The position numbers and the translations under genes are program-made. Shown piece by piece: positions 1-11,081 of a stretch of DNA of 64,000 nucleotides. This DNA is from Rotaria socialis (taxonomy: Eukaryota > Rotifera > Eurotatoria > Philodinida > Philodinidae). Position 1 is the stretch's first letter. Each line of letters begins with the position of its first letter. The stretch lies in NCBI GenBank assembly GCA_905331475.1, contig CAJNYU010001264.1:1-64000 (forward strand). The letters run 5' to 3'. Below the pieces are notes generated by a model, which was not told the DNA's origin, did not search any database, and was given only the letters and a program-made list of their open reading frames with translations.

Positions 1-640
1 GCTACTCCACAATTCGCGAATATGTCGATGACTGTGTCCGAGTCGTTTTTCATGTCTTTGATGAATGATGAGACGTTTTCTGGTTGTTAATTCGTTGTTA
101 TCTACGGGTTTCATAACCTGATTTTGCATATTTTTGTCGCGAGTTTGATTATAGATAATGAAGTTGTCGGTTGTTTTATCGTATTCTGCATGTGTTGATG
201 TTCTCAATAACTGATGACGTAAATAGCCAAAGTCACCAGAGTTACAGAGCATAGGCAAAATGAAATACTTGGATAAATATTTACTGAATAATTTGGTGAG
301 TCGCCGATCGACATTTCTTGGCGGATAACTGTAAGTCACATACAAAGAATGCGAAACGTGAATGAATACCTGAAACTTACCCACTATAGAGAAACATAAT
401 TTCCATTTGTCGTATTTCTTCTTTGAATTGAGGCAAGGTTGTTGAATAACGAACTGCTCTCGTAATAACAGTCTCAATGGTGTTTCGAAAAACATGATCA
501 GGATGATCTGATCCAAATGGTACAACATACGGCTCAGCTGCTTCTTTATGAAACACTGAAGTTTTTAAAGCTCCGTTACTGTTCTGAATGAATACATCAA
601 GAAATGGAACACTTCTACCGACAAGTAACGCTCATGGACG
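1..640 (-). mobile_element. Penelope-like retroelement, truncated reverse transcriptase ORF with an intron
   Basis: Minus-strand reading gives two open blocks, 381 to about 635 and 1-328, which join across a 52-bp intron (329-380) with donor GTAAGT and acceptor TTACAG; the join restores the peptide LYSGYPPRNVDRRL. The first block contains VPFLDVFIQNSNG, SVFHKEAAEPYVVPF and SDHPDHVFRNTIETVITRAVRY, the layout downstream of the catalytic palm in Penelope-like and related reverse transcriptases. The frame is lost above about 640, so the 5' part including the catalytic Asp pair is missing; the 3' part runs off the window. No GIY-YIG domain is visible here. Bdelloid Athena elements are Penelope-like and are known to keep introns, which fits. 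A LINE or host RVT gene is the alternative; family assignment is from motif recall only. Confidence 0.7.
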
Positions 641-3159
641 TCGAACGTCGATTCACTGGTCCCTAGACTGGCGGAATGATGATATTGATGTACTTGTATT
701 TTGATAGCAAATGAATTTTTGTACAATGAGTAATCTAAGAGAAAGTGCTAAGAGTTGCATTATGTTGAATATTGTGTAGTATCAATATATTGAAACACAA
801 ATGACCCCAAAAATTAAAAGACATTTTTGCATTGGAGTGGGTTTATTTTTTAGTTGATTATAGTGAATGCATTTGTAGTAGCATATCTTTATCAAATGGA
901 CATTTTGTTGCATGTCCTTGAAAAAAATTGTTTTTTTACTGAAAGTTAGCAAATGCTTACCATATAACGATTTTGTTTATTTGTTTTAATATCATTTTTT
1001 ATTTCATTGGTAAACGGAAAGATGTTTCGGAAGTATAACATGAGCAAAAGAACTAAAATTTAATCTTAAAGTTGATAATTATATACTCAAGTCGTTGCAA
1101 TTTGAGCAGAGTTATGTTTTTAATATTGTTCGAATCATGTGCAGAAAATGTATATGTGGGTTGTCAATATCAACATTATGCAATAGTTGATATTAGTATG
1201 AAATTACTTAATTGACTTCCTAATAATATAGTGTTGTCTTAGATTATGTTGTGAGAAATCAGTGGATGAAAATAGTATCTATCGTTTTGTAGTATTGAAA
1301 AAAATGAGTATTGATTTTACTTCAAAATGGTACATTATGCTATTGGTTATACGTGATTAATGTTTTAGATTTAAAAAAGTGAATGATTTTGTATTTTAAA
1401 GTTTAAGGATTATTAATAACGATTCTTTTTATGAACTGCCTTAAGTCATAGTGTAACATTGAATTCGTTGAGTTTGTATTTAGCACAACGTTATGTTTTA
1501 TATTATGCATTGAGAAAGTAACGGCATCAATTTGAGTGCTTTACTTCATTGTATATAGATAGTGAAAGAGGATTGTTTTATGTGATTGATAGTCACTTAT
1601 GTAGAATACATAAAAAGAGAACTGATAGAAACTGATATATGTGTGTGCTTCATAGAATAGATATTGATGAGCCATAATGAAAGTTACAATAGTTGTTTTT
1701 ATGTACATTAAAGAGACTAACGGATATTGTACATATAGGGTTGTGATAAACATAGCGCGAGTTCTGTTGCAAATGTCAATGAAAGAATCATAAATAGATC
1801 ATTTACAAAAACGATCCAAATATATTATTAAAGAAACAAAATGATCATATTTAAATTAATAACGATTCATGAATTGGATTTTGTAAAATCAATCTCTCAT
1901 TTGAACAAAGTTTTATGTACCATGAATATTACAAGTTATTATTATTTGATATTCATCTTTTGGTGCCATTTAATTTAAATATAGACTAAAATCGTTGACT
2001 AATATAAGTGTCAACAAATTTTTGTTGTAATTGAAAATAATTATGATTATTTCCGATTGTTCTTGTGTTGATGAACAATAATCAGGATGTTGCATGTGTC
2101 GTAATCAAGATACAGTATGTCACATACATTGTGATTTTCCATAGCTCTTTAATGTGCACCAGCATCAGGTGTGTGCAAGCGAGAATTGAAAGGGAACAAA
2201 AAAGATCTGTAGTTCCGAATTCTTGTGTTGCGAAAAATTTCTAACGCTCTCCAATATTTGTCAATGTATATCGAAATCCTTAGAAAGCCGTGGAATGTGT
2301 AAAATGTCACAAACCAGTCAGATTGGATATAGGCGTAAGGCGGTATTTACAGAGATTCTTAAGGAAAGTAATTTATCAGTCCTTCTCTACTTCTTAGAAA
2401 AGGTTTCATAAAATTTAGATTCTCTGCTATTTATAAGGTGCCACTAAAGCAGAACTGGAGTAAATTTTGTTTCTCGTTTATTTATATATGGTTTGTTAGA
2501 GCTTGAAAAGCTGATCAAGAATATATACTTTTTATTTCGATTTAGCTACTGTTTGACTGAGAAAATCTTAAAATACGAGGACGACTGAGAAAAACATATT
2601 TTTATGTTAAATTTTGTCTTTTTTACAAAAATTGACAAATTTTATTTCAGTTCTTTTCTGAACATTTTAAAAGTACTATATTCTGAATCAGCATGAAAAA
2701 CTGAATAGGAAGATGATATTTGATTAGAGGTAGATCTAAGAAAGAAAAAAAATTGTTATCTCATATAAATAGCTTCATCACACGAAAAGTATGTGTCAGT
2801 GTGCATTCTTGTCAAGCTATCTACTTTTTTGTAATAAGCGATAGAAACAATTGTCTCATATCATTAGAAGCGGCAAATCATGGGCTACAAAATTTATTAT
2901 TTTGTTTTTTGAAATTTTGTTTTATTGTTGAGAAATTTGAATTTTTTCTCTGTTGGGTAATAGTATGTAGCAAAAGGACGAAAAATGTGCATTTCTTGAC
3001 CAGTTTTCATAACAATAACTAAGGGGAAAGGCAAAACCAATAGCATATTCGGAATCAGCGTTAAAATCTACATAGACTCGTATGTGTTTGGTACAAAACT
3101 ATTTCTGACGGAAAAAAGTCTGTGGCATCCCCTCAGGTATAATTTTCTGAAAATTTCCT
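641..3159. other. Intergenic, nothing recognised
   Basis: AT-rich sequence with only short, compositionally biased open frames on either strand. No protein motif, RNA gene or clear terminal inverted repeat was seen. Confidence 0.5.
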
Positions 3160-3729
3160 CCTACCCATGGCGGAAATTTCTTCGAAAAAAACGCGTTCTG
3201 AGAACGTGTTTTCCCATAGCTGCGAAACGCGTTAATGCTGGCCGGTTGAACGCATTCCACATCTGCCAAAGCAAACGTTGCGAAACGATCATTTCTTGAC
3301 GGCGTTTTGTACTGTTTCCGAAACTGTGGTATCGTATATTTTGGATGAAAAAAAATTGAAAACCATCAAGTACTTCATAGAACTTGAGTTGTATATACGA
3401 TCCATATACTCGTTTGCATTGATTCATAGAACTATAATTTACATAAACTTCGATAAAGTTAAGAGATGGATTCGAACACGAGAACAAAATACTAAAAGAC
3501 ATGCACACAAATCATTCAACTAAAATAGTCAAATGATATCTCTATTTATTGTCTCGTTATTCTGACTCTCGCATAAACTTGTTATTGAAATAGATTTTCG
3601 GTTTCTCATATCGATAAATTAAAAATTATCACTTTCTTGATACTTAAATCCAATTATTGTTGTCATATTCCCCTTGGTTTACTTTATTTTTACATTCTTT
3701 GAAATTTAAATTTAAGTAGATCATAGTCA

Positions 3730-3837
3730 ACTCTCCCTCGAAGAATCCCCAGGAAGTCCCCTGATAAATTCCTGGGAACTCACGATAGGGACTCGCCAGG
3801 AATTTCGTTATTTTGCGGGGAATCGTCGGGGGAGAGT
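3730..3837. mobile_element. Short MITE-like inverted repeat
   Basis: A roughly 21-bp imperfect terminal inverted repeat (ACTCTCCCTCGAAGAATCCCC on the left, about 18 of 21 positions matching on the right) bounds 108 bp that is richer in GC than its surroundings. No target-site duplication is obvious. Confidence 0.4.
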
Positions 3838-4034
3838 GGATTAGGGACACCCCATTGAAACAAATTTAATCGGATCTAAATTGGATTTAATATTTTAGAA
3901 AAATTGAATGCATCAAATATGAATTGAGAAGAATTAAACTTAAATGTTTGCGTTTTATTTTCTGATTTATTGAATTTTTGTGGCTATGAATTCAACATCC
4001 TTCAACTCAATGACATTGATAAATGAAAGAAAGC

Positions 4035-4154
4035 TTCTTCTGTAATTCGAATTTCTTCTGTAATTCGTGTTTCTTCTGTAATTCGAGTTTCTTCTGTAGT
4101 TCGTGTTTCTTCTGTAGTTCGTGTTTCTTCTGTAATTCGAGTTTCTTCTGTAAT
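4035..4154. repeat. 18-bp minisatellite, about 7 copies
   Basis: The unit TTCTTCTGTAATTCGAGT repeats in register at 4035, 4053, 4071, 4089, 4107, 4125 and 4143 with A/G and A/T variation. Because 18 is divisible by three it stays open in several frames on both strands (minus-strand peptide YRRNTN repeats), but there is no start context or flanking coding sequence, so I treat it as non-coding. Confidence 0.9.
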
Positions 4155-4332
4155 CAAAGGTCAATTACATCAATATCATACGAACCAAAATCATATTTTA
4201 GTCGCTTTATAGGTAGTATCATTAGTCAGTATCGGGTAATCTATATATGATTCATAATAATTATTAGTAAAATCTTAGATTACAGGAAAATTCTTTTTTT
4301 CACTCGCCAACAAAACAAAGCAGCTTCATAAG

Positions 4333-4510
4333 TAGGGGTGGCACTTTAACTTTTCTTTAAAAGTTAAAGTTAAAGTTAAAGTAGGCATACTTTAACTTTA
4401 ACTTTCAACTCAAAATTAAAGTGCCATACTTTGAACTTTAAAGTTAAAGTATACCTACTTTAACTTTAACTACTTTCTTAAAGTATTTTAAAGTTAAAGT
4501 GCCACCCCTA
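4333..4510. mobile_element. Palindromic MITE, TA-flanked, made of AAAGTT motifs
   Basis: The ends read TAGGGGTGGCACTTTAAC and GTTAAAGTGCCACCCCTA, a perfect terminal inverted repeat that keeps pairing inward. The interior is almost wholly iterated AAAGTT/AACTTT on both arms. TA on each side fits a Tc1/mariner-type target duplication. There is no coding capacity. Confidence 0.7.
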
Positions 4511-4615
4511 GTAGCGAAACGCATTCTATCTCAATAAAATGCTGCGAAAGGCATTTTGTCTTGAAGAAACGTGTTACGTGGCCCGTTTCCTTCAATTTTT
4601 TACGCCATGGGTAGG

Positions 4616-6000
4616 TTTTAAAATTGTTGATAGCTATTGCTTAAAAATATTAAAATGTCCCACACATAAAGTGAGAAAATAAAAATAAAATTTGAACTCC
4701 TTTACTAACTATCTTAGTAGCAGATAGAGAAAGCATACGAAAATATGATCAAAATAAACTGTGATAATCCTATTCACATTTCACGCCTGTAATCAAATTT
4801 TAATGAGGTTTATGCCAAAAGTAATTGGTAATACATTAGGTATGCAATATTAATCAAAATTAGTTAGATTAACAATATATCGTAAAGATTTTGCGTGACA
4901 GAATCAGCAATAAGATTCAGTTAAATTCATTCATCTGTTGATTTCAATCTAAAAATGTTCTTTACTCGATTTTCTGTGATGCTTTTTGGAAAGTCAGCTT
5001 CAATCCAACTCTAAGCAGAAATTCTGCAGATTCGTACTTCAAATAAGAAATATATACTTATCCTTGAAATCCACAAATTTTTGTGTACTCAAAAGTGAGT
5101 ACACTCTAGATTCGGTCAGTGTGTCCGGCCGGTCGTAAAAACGATAACTCTTGAAAGCCTCATACAACTATCGTGAAATTTTGTACACAGAATGATCTCC
5201 TCAATATCTCAGTCGAGTTCGAAGATGAGAAGTATCCGTCAAGAAATGGCTGAGTTATCGAAAAAATTGTCACCATTGCACAGACAATCCCTGAGGGGGG
5301 GGGATATACAGGGATTTTTTCAAAAAAACCTTTTTCTCAGAATTATTCACAACATATATGTCACAGTTGACATGAGAATTTCAGTTGAGATTGGAATGCG
5401 CGGAATAAAATTATTTGAATTTCTTTTTTTTCCCTGCTCATGTTTCATAAAATAAAATATATTTAAAAGGAAAAAAGATTTTACTATTAAATTGAATCGA
5501 ATGAATGAAAGAAATTATAGGTAAATGATTACCTTGTGTTTTATGTATAATAATAATAATAATAATAATAAAATTTTGTTTTGTTTAAATTCTACAGGTA
5601 TGAGTCATAATATAGTTAATCTCCTCTGAATTAATCATCAGATAGTATTACAAGGATGTTTAGTACATTTTTATATTTGATTTATAAAAGTTGTATAAAT
5701 AAAAAAATTTATTTTTCTCAGATAAATTCAATGTCCCCATGTCCCCATGTCCCCATAGTTTGAAAAATGTACAGAGAGTTGAATTTATATGAAAATCTTG
5801 TAAAAAGATGGAAGGAGTAATTATCAATACAAAATTTTCTAAAGGCAGATCTCAACAAAAGTTCTATTAAAAAAATTAAGAAAAAGCTATTCCAAACTCA
5901 ACTAAATTCCAAACTCGCCTGCCACATATATAAATCGATTCAGTTTTTGAAGTACACATAACAATGAGATGCAAATCCGATGTTTCCGCAATTTCTGAAT
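4616..6000. other. Intergenic with simple repeats
   Basis: No gene seen. Contains an (AAT)n tract near 5548-5572 and three copies of ATGTCCCC at 5731-5756. A G-run occurs at about 5295-5302, and a stretch near 5125-5290 has more balanced base composition than its surroundings. Confidence 0.5.
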
Positions 6001-6019
6001 TAGAAAAAGGAAGCATCGA

Positions 6020-6360
6020 ATAGTTCTTATTCGCCGGATCCGGTTGTTGGAACGGCGCAATCCGGACTTCATACCTGGATTAAAAACGGCCAGATCTTGG
6101 CTACGTATCTAGATCGGAAAGTATTCATATTCCTTCGTTTCCGATCGTCAAAACGAAACGATCGGAAACGTAGTACGGAATCCTGTTGTAGACGGAAACC
6201 GTATCCGCTTATCGATTCCGGAGCTAGGAGTTAGCGGGAAATACCCTGGAAACGGAGACGGGAAAATGTTTTGGAATACTGCTTCCGGAATTCTATGGGA
6301 GATTACCGGATCAGGCTGTTTTCCACCGTACGTATTTGACCTGGGTAGTTGAACCAAGAT
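6020..6360. repeat. GC-richer island with hairpin, probable repeat remnant
   Basis: Markedly richer in C, G and CpG than its surroundings. It contains the inverted pair CGTTTCCGATCGT / ACGATCGGAAACG around 6137-6171, and iterated CCGGA and CGGAAAC words. The open frame across it on the minus strand looks compositional. It ends near the motif ACCTGGGTAGTTGA, similar to the end of the next island. Confidence 0.4.
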
Positions 6361-6702
6361 AATAAAAAGATTTTGTACAGTCTTTCTTCACTTTTAGATC
6401 ATTATTCTGATAGAATTTAAATCATCCTTATACAAAAACTTCTTCTCATATTTTGTAGAATTGTACTTGCTCATGTTGCACAAACCGATCGAAAACCACC
6501 GGTGAACCACGATTCATTTTTATACAAATCGGTTAGTGCGATATGGGTGGGTCCCTTCTAAATGTGCTATCTCGTGATAATACAGAAGTAGCCGATTTTC
6601 AAAGGTGAACAGACAGTCAAAGAATACAGAATAGAGATATTTAAGTTTTCATTACAGAAATAGATCAGCGTTTCTGCTTAACTGTGGTATACTATTATGC
6701 AA

Positions 6703-6996
6703 GACCCCGGGTCGAACAGTACGATCCGTAAACGGTCGTTTACGGTTACTTTACGACTATTTTACGGGCGAAAGTTTGCCGTAATATTTGGCGCAGTAAT
6801 ACGGACCGTATTGTCATGAGAGTACGGAACACAAACAGCCGTAAACCATGAAAATTCAGTACAGTTTACGGTGCCGTATCACTGTGCTAGGTATTACGGG
6901 CAAATACAGCCTATTTACTGCCGTAAATATACCGTTTTGACATCGTTTACCATTGATAAACGGACTGTAAACGAGTCCGTTTTTATCAACCTGGGA
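6703..6996. mobile_element. MITE-like element rich in GTAAACGG / CCGTAAAC words
   Basis: The left end CCCGGGTCGA and the right end, read on the complement as CCCAGGTTGA, form a short imperfect inverted repeat. The interior has many copies of CGTAAACGG-type words in both orientations, giving self-complementarity. Composition differs sharply from the flanks. No ORF and no clear target duplication. Confidence 0.45.
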
Positions 6997-7522
6997 ATTT
7001 ATTGCTAGATATTTAAAATTCTGAATTTATGTGAGTGAACTTTTACTTGATTTTCAGATAAAAAGCACTCCACCAAGTTGCTCAAATGTGATATCAGTCT
7101 TTTTTTTGCTCAGTTGAAAATATGTCGCTACATTTATTTTTATTTTGAATCTAACAATAAAATATTCTCTTTAATGAATAATTGAAATTATAAACACTTT
7201 TACTGTAAGATTTCCAACATGAGGAAAAATAAAGGGGCTCTTGAGAATTTTGTTGGGGCTGCTCCAATGAATAGTCGTGATAGAAATGAGAGAAGAAGTT
7301 GTAGGAAATTGTATGTTAAAATAGAGTTTCAATAAATGTCACTCGGTAAAAAAAAGGGAAGGAGTAATCACATGTAGAACCAGGTCGTAGTCAGAATTTT
7401 ATATTAAAACGTCTCTATTTATTTTCCTCTCACCATTTTACTGGAAATATATATAACTCTAACTTAGATAATCTAAGAATGCATTGAAATAGATTCAAGC
7501 TGTGTAAATGGATTAAACTTAT

Positions 7523-8242
7523 GACTCTTCTAGGATTCGCGCACGTAAGCTTAGTTATAGATTAAGAAAACGTTTTCAAGGAATATCAATCAGACAGATC
7601 AAATGGTGTTGTTTAGGCAAATTGAATCTCATCAGCACTGTTACTATGAAGTAGAGAAACTTGCAAAATTTATCGTCAGTCCTTTATAGGGAGCTAGTTA
7701 ACTGTTGATGGTGTGGGTGGCTCCATCTATAAGGATGCTTTTCGGACTTGTCCCTAGATTGTATAGACATAGGATGGAGCCGGAAATTTCCCATAAGTTC
7801 TATTCTTAAAAAATAATATCAACTCACTAACATCTACTGTTTCTGATACTTTACTTCTTCGCCGCTTAACTATTCAGTTTGAATAAGAAAGTCGACTTTG
7901 AAAGTTTATTAATGGTATTTAAAAACGGTAGATGTTGGTGAACTGATATTATTTGTTAAGAATAGAACTTATGGAAAATTTCCGGCTCCATCCTATGCCA
8001 ATGCAATCTAGGGGCAAGTTCGAAAAGCACCCTTATGGATGGCTTCTTCCTTCGGCTCAACAGTTAACTAGTTCCTTATAATGCACTGATGATGAACTGT
8101 GCAAGTTTCTCTACTTTAGAGTAGCGGTGCTGATGAGATTCAATTTGCCGAAACAACACCATCTGATCTGTCTGATTGATATTCCTTGAAAACGTTTTCT
8201 TAATCTATAACTAAGCTTACGTGCGTGAGTCCTACAAGAGCT
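7523..8242. mobile_element. Foldback element, two ~320-bp inverted arms
   Basis: Sequence from 7523 to about 7845 is repeated in inverted orientation at about 7914-8242, with an estimated 85-90% identity by eye and a short unique centre. Matching landmarks: CACGTAAGCTTAGTTATAG at the outer end, AAAACGTTTTC, and GGATGGAGCCGGAAATTTCC near the inner end. A transcript would form one long hairpin. No ORF inside, so this is a non-autonomous foldback or hairpin MITE. Confidence 0.8.
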
Positions 8243-8333
8243 AACTTTCATGAATCACAATTGTGCAAATTGATTATTATACTTTTCTAATCGATTTTTA
8301 TTGATTATAATCAAAATTATCAATAGGATTATT

Positions 8334-8468
8334 CTGCAACAAAATCAAAATTTTAATCGATTAGAATCGAAATAGAAATCACCCTCAATCGATTGTCGAG
8401 TACGAATAATCGATTGATATTGATTGGAATCTCGATTTCAATCGGTTATAATTTTGATTTTGTTGCAG
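8334..8468. mobile_element. Small inverted repeat, MITE-like
   Basis: CTGCAACAAAATCAAAATTT at 8334 pairs with AAATTTTGATTTTGTTGCAG-type sequence ending at 8468. Both arms are full of ATCGATT words, and weaker pairing seems to extend outward to about 8265 and 8545. Confidence 0.5.
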
Positions 8469-8545
8469 AAAAATCCGATTGCCAATTTGGATTATGCCCA
8501 GAGGATTTCGAAATTATAATCGATTTTAATCCCTAAAATTTTTCA

Positions 8546-9500
8546 CTGGGCATATCGCCATGATAAGTGATCCAACGAGTACGTATTAAGATTGAGTCTG
8601 ATGAGCTATCACGGCTAGTGAAAAACTACACTAGATCTTAGCTTTGTCTTCCAATTACTTTAAAAATATCGTGTAGGCATCCATTGTTTCCTATGATATA
8701 TATTTGTGAAATATTCATTCGAGTTAGTTTTTCAAAGCATCCTTCAAATCATAGTCGATCGAAAGTGAGCATTTATCATCCTGAAAAATATCATATAAAA
8801 ACCTTTTTTTGAAATTTCGCGATGCACAGCATGATTAGAATTTTTCTGTTAATTTATTTTAAATTATAAATTCTTGTAAATTTAAATGTTCCCCTATGTA
8901 AATTTAACTTGAATTTAAATTTTTAAATAAAGTAAATTTAACTTAGATTTAAATTTATAAATAAAGTAAATTTGAACTTGTTTTGAATTCAAATTTTTCA
9001 GAATTTTTGTTTTGATTTAATAAGTTTTTGTAAATGTACTTTGACCACATAATGTACAGAGCCTGCCACAAAATAATCATGAAAGTAGGTCTCAATTTCT
9101 TAAAACTTGATGATAAGCAAGTTGATTTACCCATGAATATCAACAACCCATGTTGAAATTATGTTCAAAATCTAACTACACAAAACTTGCTTAGTTGTTA
9201 GTTCGATTGAAACGCTTATTCATGCGTAGACGTGCACATTTTTGTAATAAAGAGACTTCCAAAAAATCTTTTTCGCTATTTCTACATGAGACAGTACTAT
9301 TCAAATATTTAATTATTTTCTACATTCATAATAGCAATACAACTATGTAATAATGTCAAAACTTTTAATAAAAAGAAATTAAGACTATTTAATGTAGATA
9401 TTCACAGACATAAATAGTGCTAATATTAATGTATCTGAATAACACAATATTTTTTCCTTTCATTCATTAGACTATTTTTATATTCTACAACATAGAACGA
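8546..9500. other. Intergenic, upstream of the FkbM gene
   Basis: Very AT-rich; contains repeated AAATTTAAATTTAACTTGAATT-like words at 8860-8960. No gene recognised. Confidence 0.5.
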
Positions 9501-10555
9501 ATGTTCTATAAACTATACGATGGTTTGTCGCTTTCATCGGTTAGATTCGTGGCAAACTCACGACTCCTTATATTGGTATCAATTATTGGAATGCTGCTCG
9601 TTTACTATCAAATTTCAACTAGTTCTACACAAATTATTTCCACTATCATTAAATCGCCTACGTTGATTTATAAAGTTATAAAAATGAACGACCGTAAACC
9701 ACCTTACAAACTGGTTACTCTTAATGGTCGAAAACCTTATGCAGATGGCGATAGAGCTCAAGCAGTAGTAGTAGAACATCTTCAACTAGTCAAAACTTGT
9801 CAGGAAGATCCATCGCTTATTGTAGTTGATATTGGTGCCTTTGTTGGTAATCTTCATAAAAAATCTAATAAGAATATGAAAGAAAAATAGACAAATATTT
9901 AACTTCTTTTTTTTATATAGGAGATTTTGGATTATATGCCGCAGCATGTGGTTGTCAAGTATATCTATTTGAACCTCAACCAAAAATGATCGATCTTATT
10001 CAAACATCTATCGTAGTTAACAATTTTTCTTCTTCACGTGTTCATCTGATTAATAAAGCTGTTAGTAATTTACCATCGAATTCTCAACTGACATTTCTTG
10101 AAGATGAAAGTGATACAAAACAAACGAATGGATCTTTACACATATCAACGATTCGTCTTGATGATATAGACTGGCCACCGAAATCAAATATATTTCTATT
10201 AAAAATTGATGTTGAAGGATTTGAATTAAATGTTCTTCGTTCAGCTGAAAAATTATTTCAGAACAAACGTATTCAACATCTGATCTTTGAATATACGGCT
10301 TATTGGACTGACCGATCAACACAGAAAGATCTTTTACCATTTGTGCAAAATCAACTTGATAGTAAGAAGCTGTATGCATTAGATCGAACAGGACGAACTG
10401 TTTATGGTCCACTAGATCGAACAGTGCTCAATGATTTTCATGAAAATCACATAAAGAGACATTTACAAACAGATATCTATGCAACTTTTGTCGATTTAGA
10501 TATAAATACTACTATAAAGTCAAAACCCTACGATCCATTATCGTCGTTTGCATGA
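9501..10555 (+). CDS. FkbM-family SAM-dependent methyltransferase, membrane-anchored
   Basis: Two exons, 9501-9846 and 9921-10555, joined over a 74-bp GT...AG intron, encode 326 aa. An N-terminal hydrophobic stretch (LLILVSIIGMLLVYYQI, about residues 23-39) suggests a type II membrane anchor. The splice restores the SAM-binding motif I as VVDIGAFVGDFGLYAA, followed by an acidic loop (VYLFEPQP). Further on lies LLKIDVEGFELNVLRSAEKL, the hallmark of the FkbM family. FkbM enzymes methylate hydroxyls of sugars or polyketides; the substrate here is unknown. The family is mostly bacterial but also occurs scattered in protists and animals, so transfer is possible, with the intron gained later. The start is the first ATG before the membrane segment. 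Confidence 0.85.
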
Positions 10556-11081
10556 AATATTTTACATTATCTATTGTTTTTCTATACGAACTAGTCGATG
10601 CATAGTATAGAGTTTATGTGTTCAGAAATTTCTTCAGGATTCATCTGGTCTTTGCAAGTCTTCTTCTAATATGAAGTTATTTCATTACTATCAATGTATG
10701 ATGTAATTAATATTTTAGCTATATGTTTTCTAATGATTTATTGACTCCATTAAGTTAAGAAATTCAATTGTAAATTTGACTTCAACAAAAAGGAAAAATG
10801 TTCGAACATAATTTAGATGATACCACGGAAATTGGAGTCAACGCGAACAGAATTATTCAACTAGATTTAAAATAATAAGAGCATATATCAACTTGAATAT
10901 TATGAATGACTCGAATAATTTTACTTTTATAGTAACATTTAAGAAGGATTTGATATTGGCTATATGTGAAAATATAATTACTTTTAAAAAGTAATAAAGT
11001 CAAAATGACTTGTTTCTTCATGATTTCTTTTATTTTCAAATAGTAGAAAAGTAATGTTTCATGTGAAGCTTCTTGAACGGT
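10556..11081. other. Convergent intergenic spacer
   Basis: Separates the 3' ends of the FkbM gene (+) and the macrodomain gene (-). AT-rich, with no other feature recognised. Confidence 0.6.

Larger units (their letters stand above)
3160..4615. mobile_element. Possible composite element bounded by a 13-bp inverted repeat
   Basis: The motif CCTACCCATGGCG at 3160 recurs in inverted orientation at 4603-4615. Sequence inside both ends shares loose similarity (GCGAAACGCGTT-like words near 3220 and 4515). The interval holds a 108-bp inverted-repeat unit, an 18-bp minisatellite and a palindromic MITE. No clean target-site duplication is visible, so the ends may belong to two separate remnants. Confidence 0.3.

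Noticed and set aside
2223-3523. Several 60-115-codon open frames on both strands
   Set aside because: Overlapping, biased in composition, no motifs, and they span the edge of a repeat element.
3967-4250. Open frames of YRRNTN or FFCNSS repeats on both strands
   Set aside because: They are translations of the 18-bp minisatellite; no start context, splice sites or flanking coding sequence.
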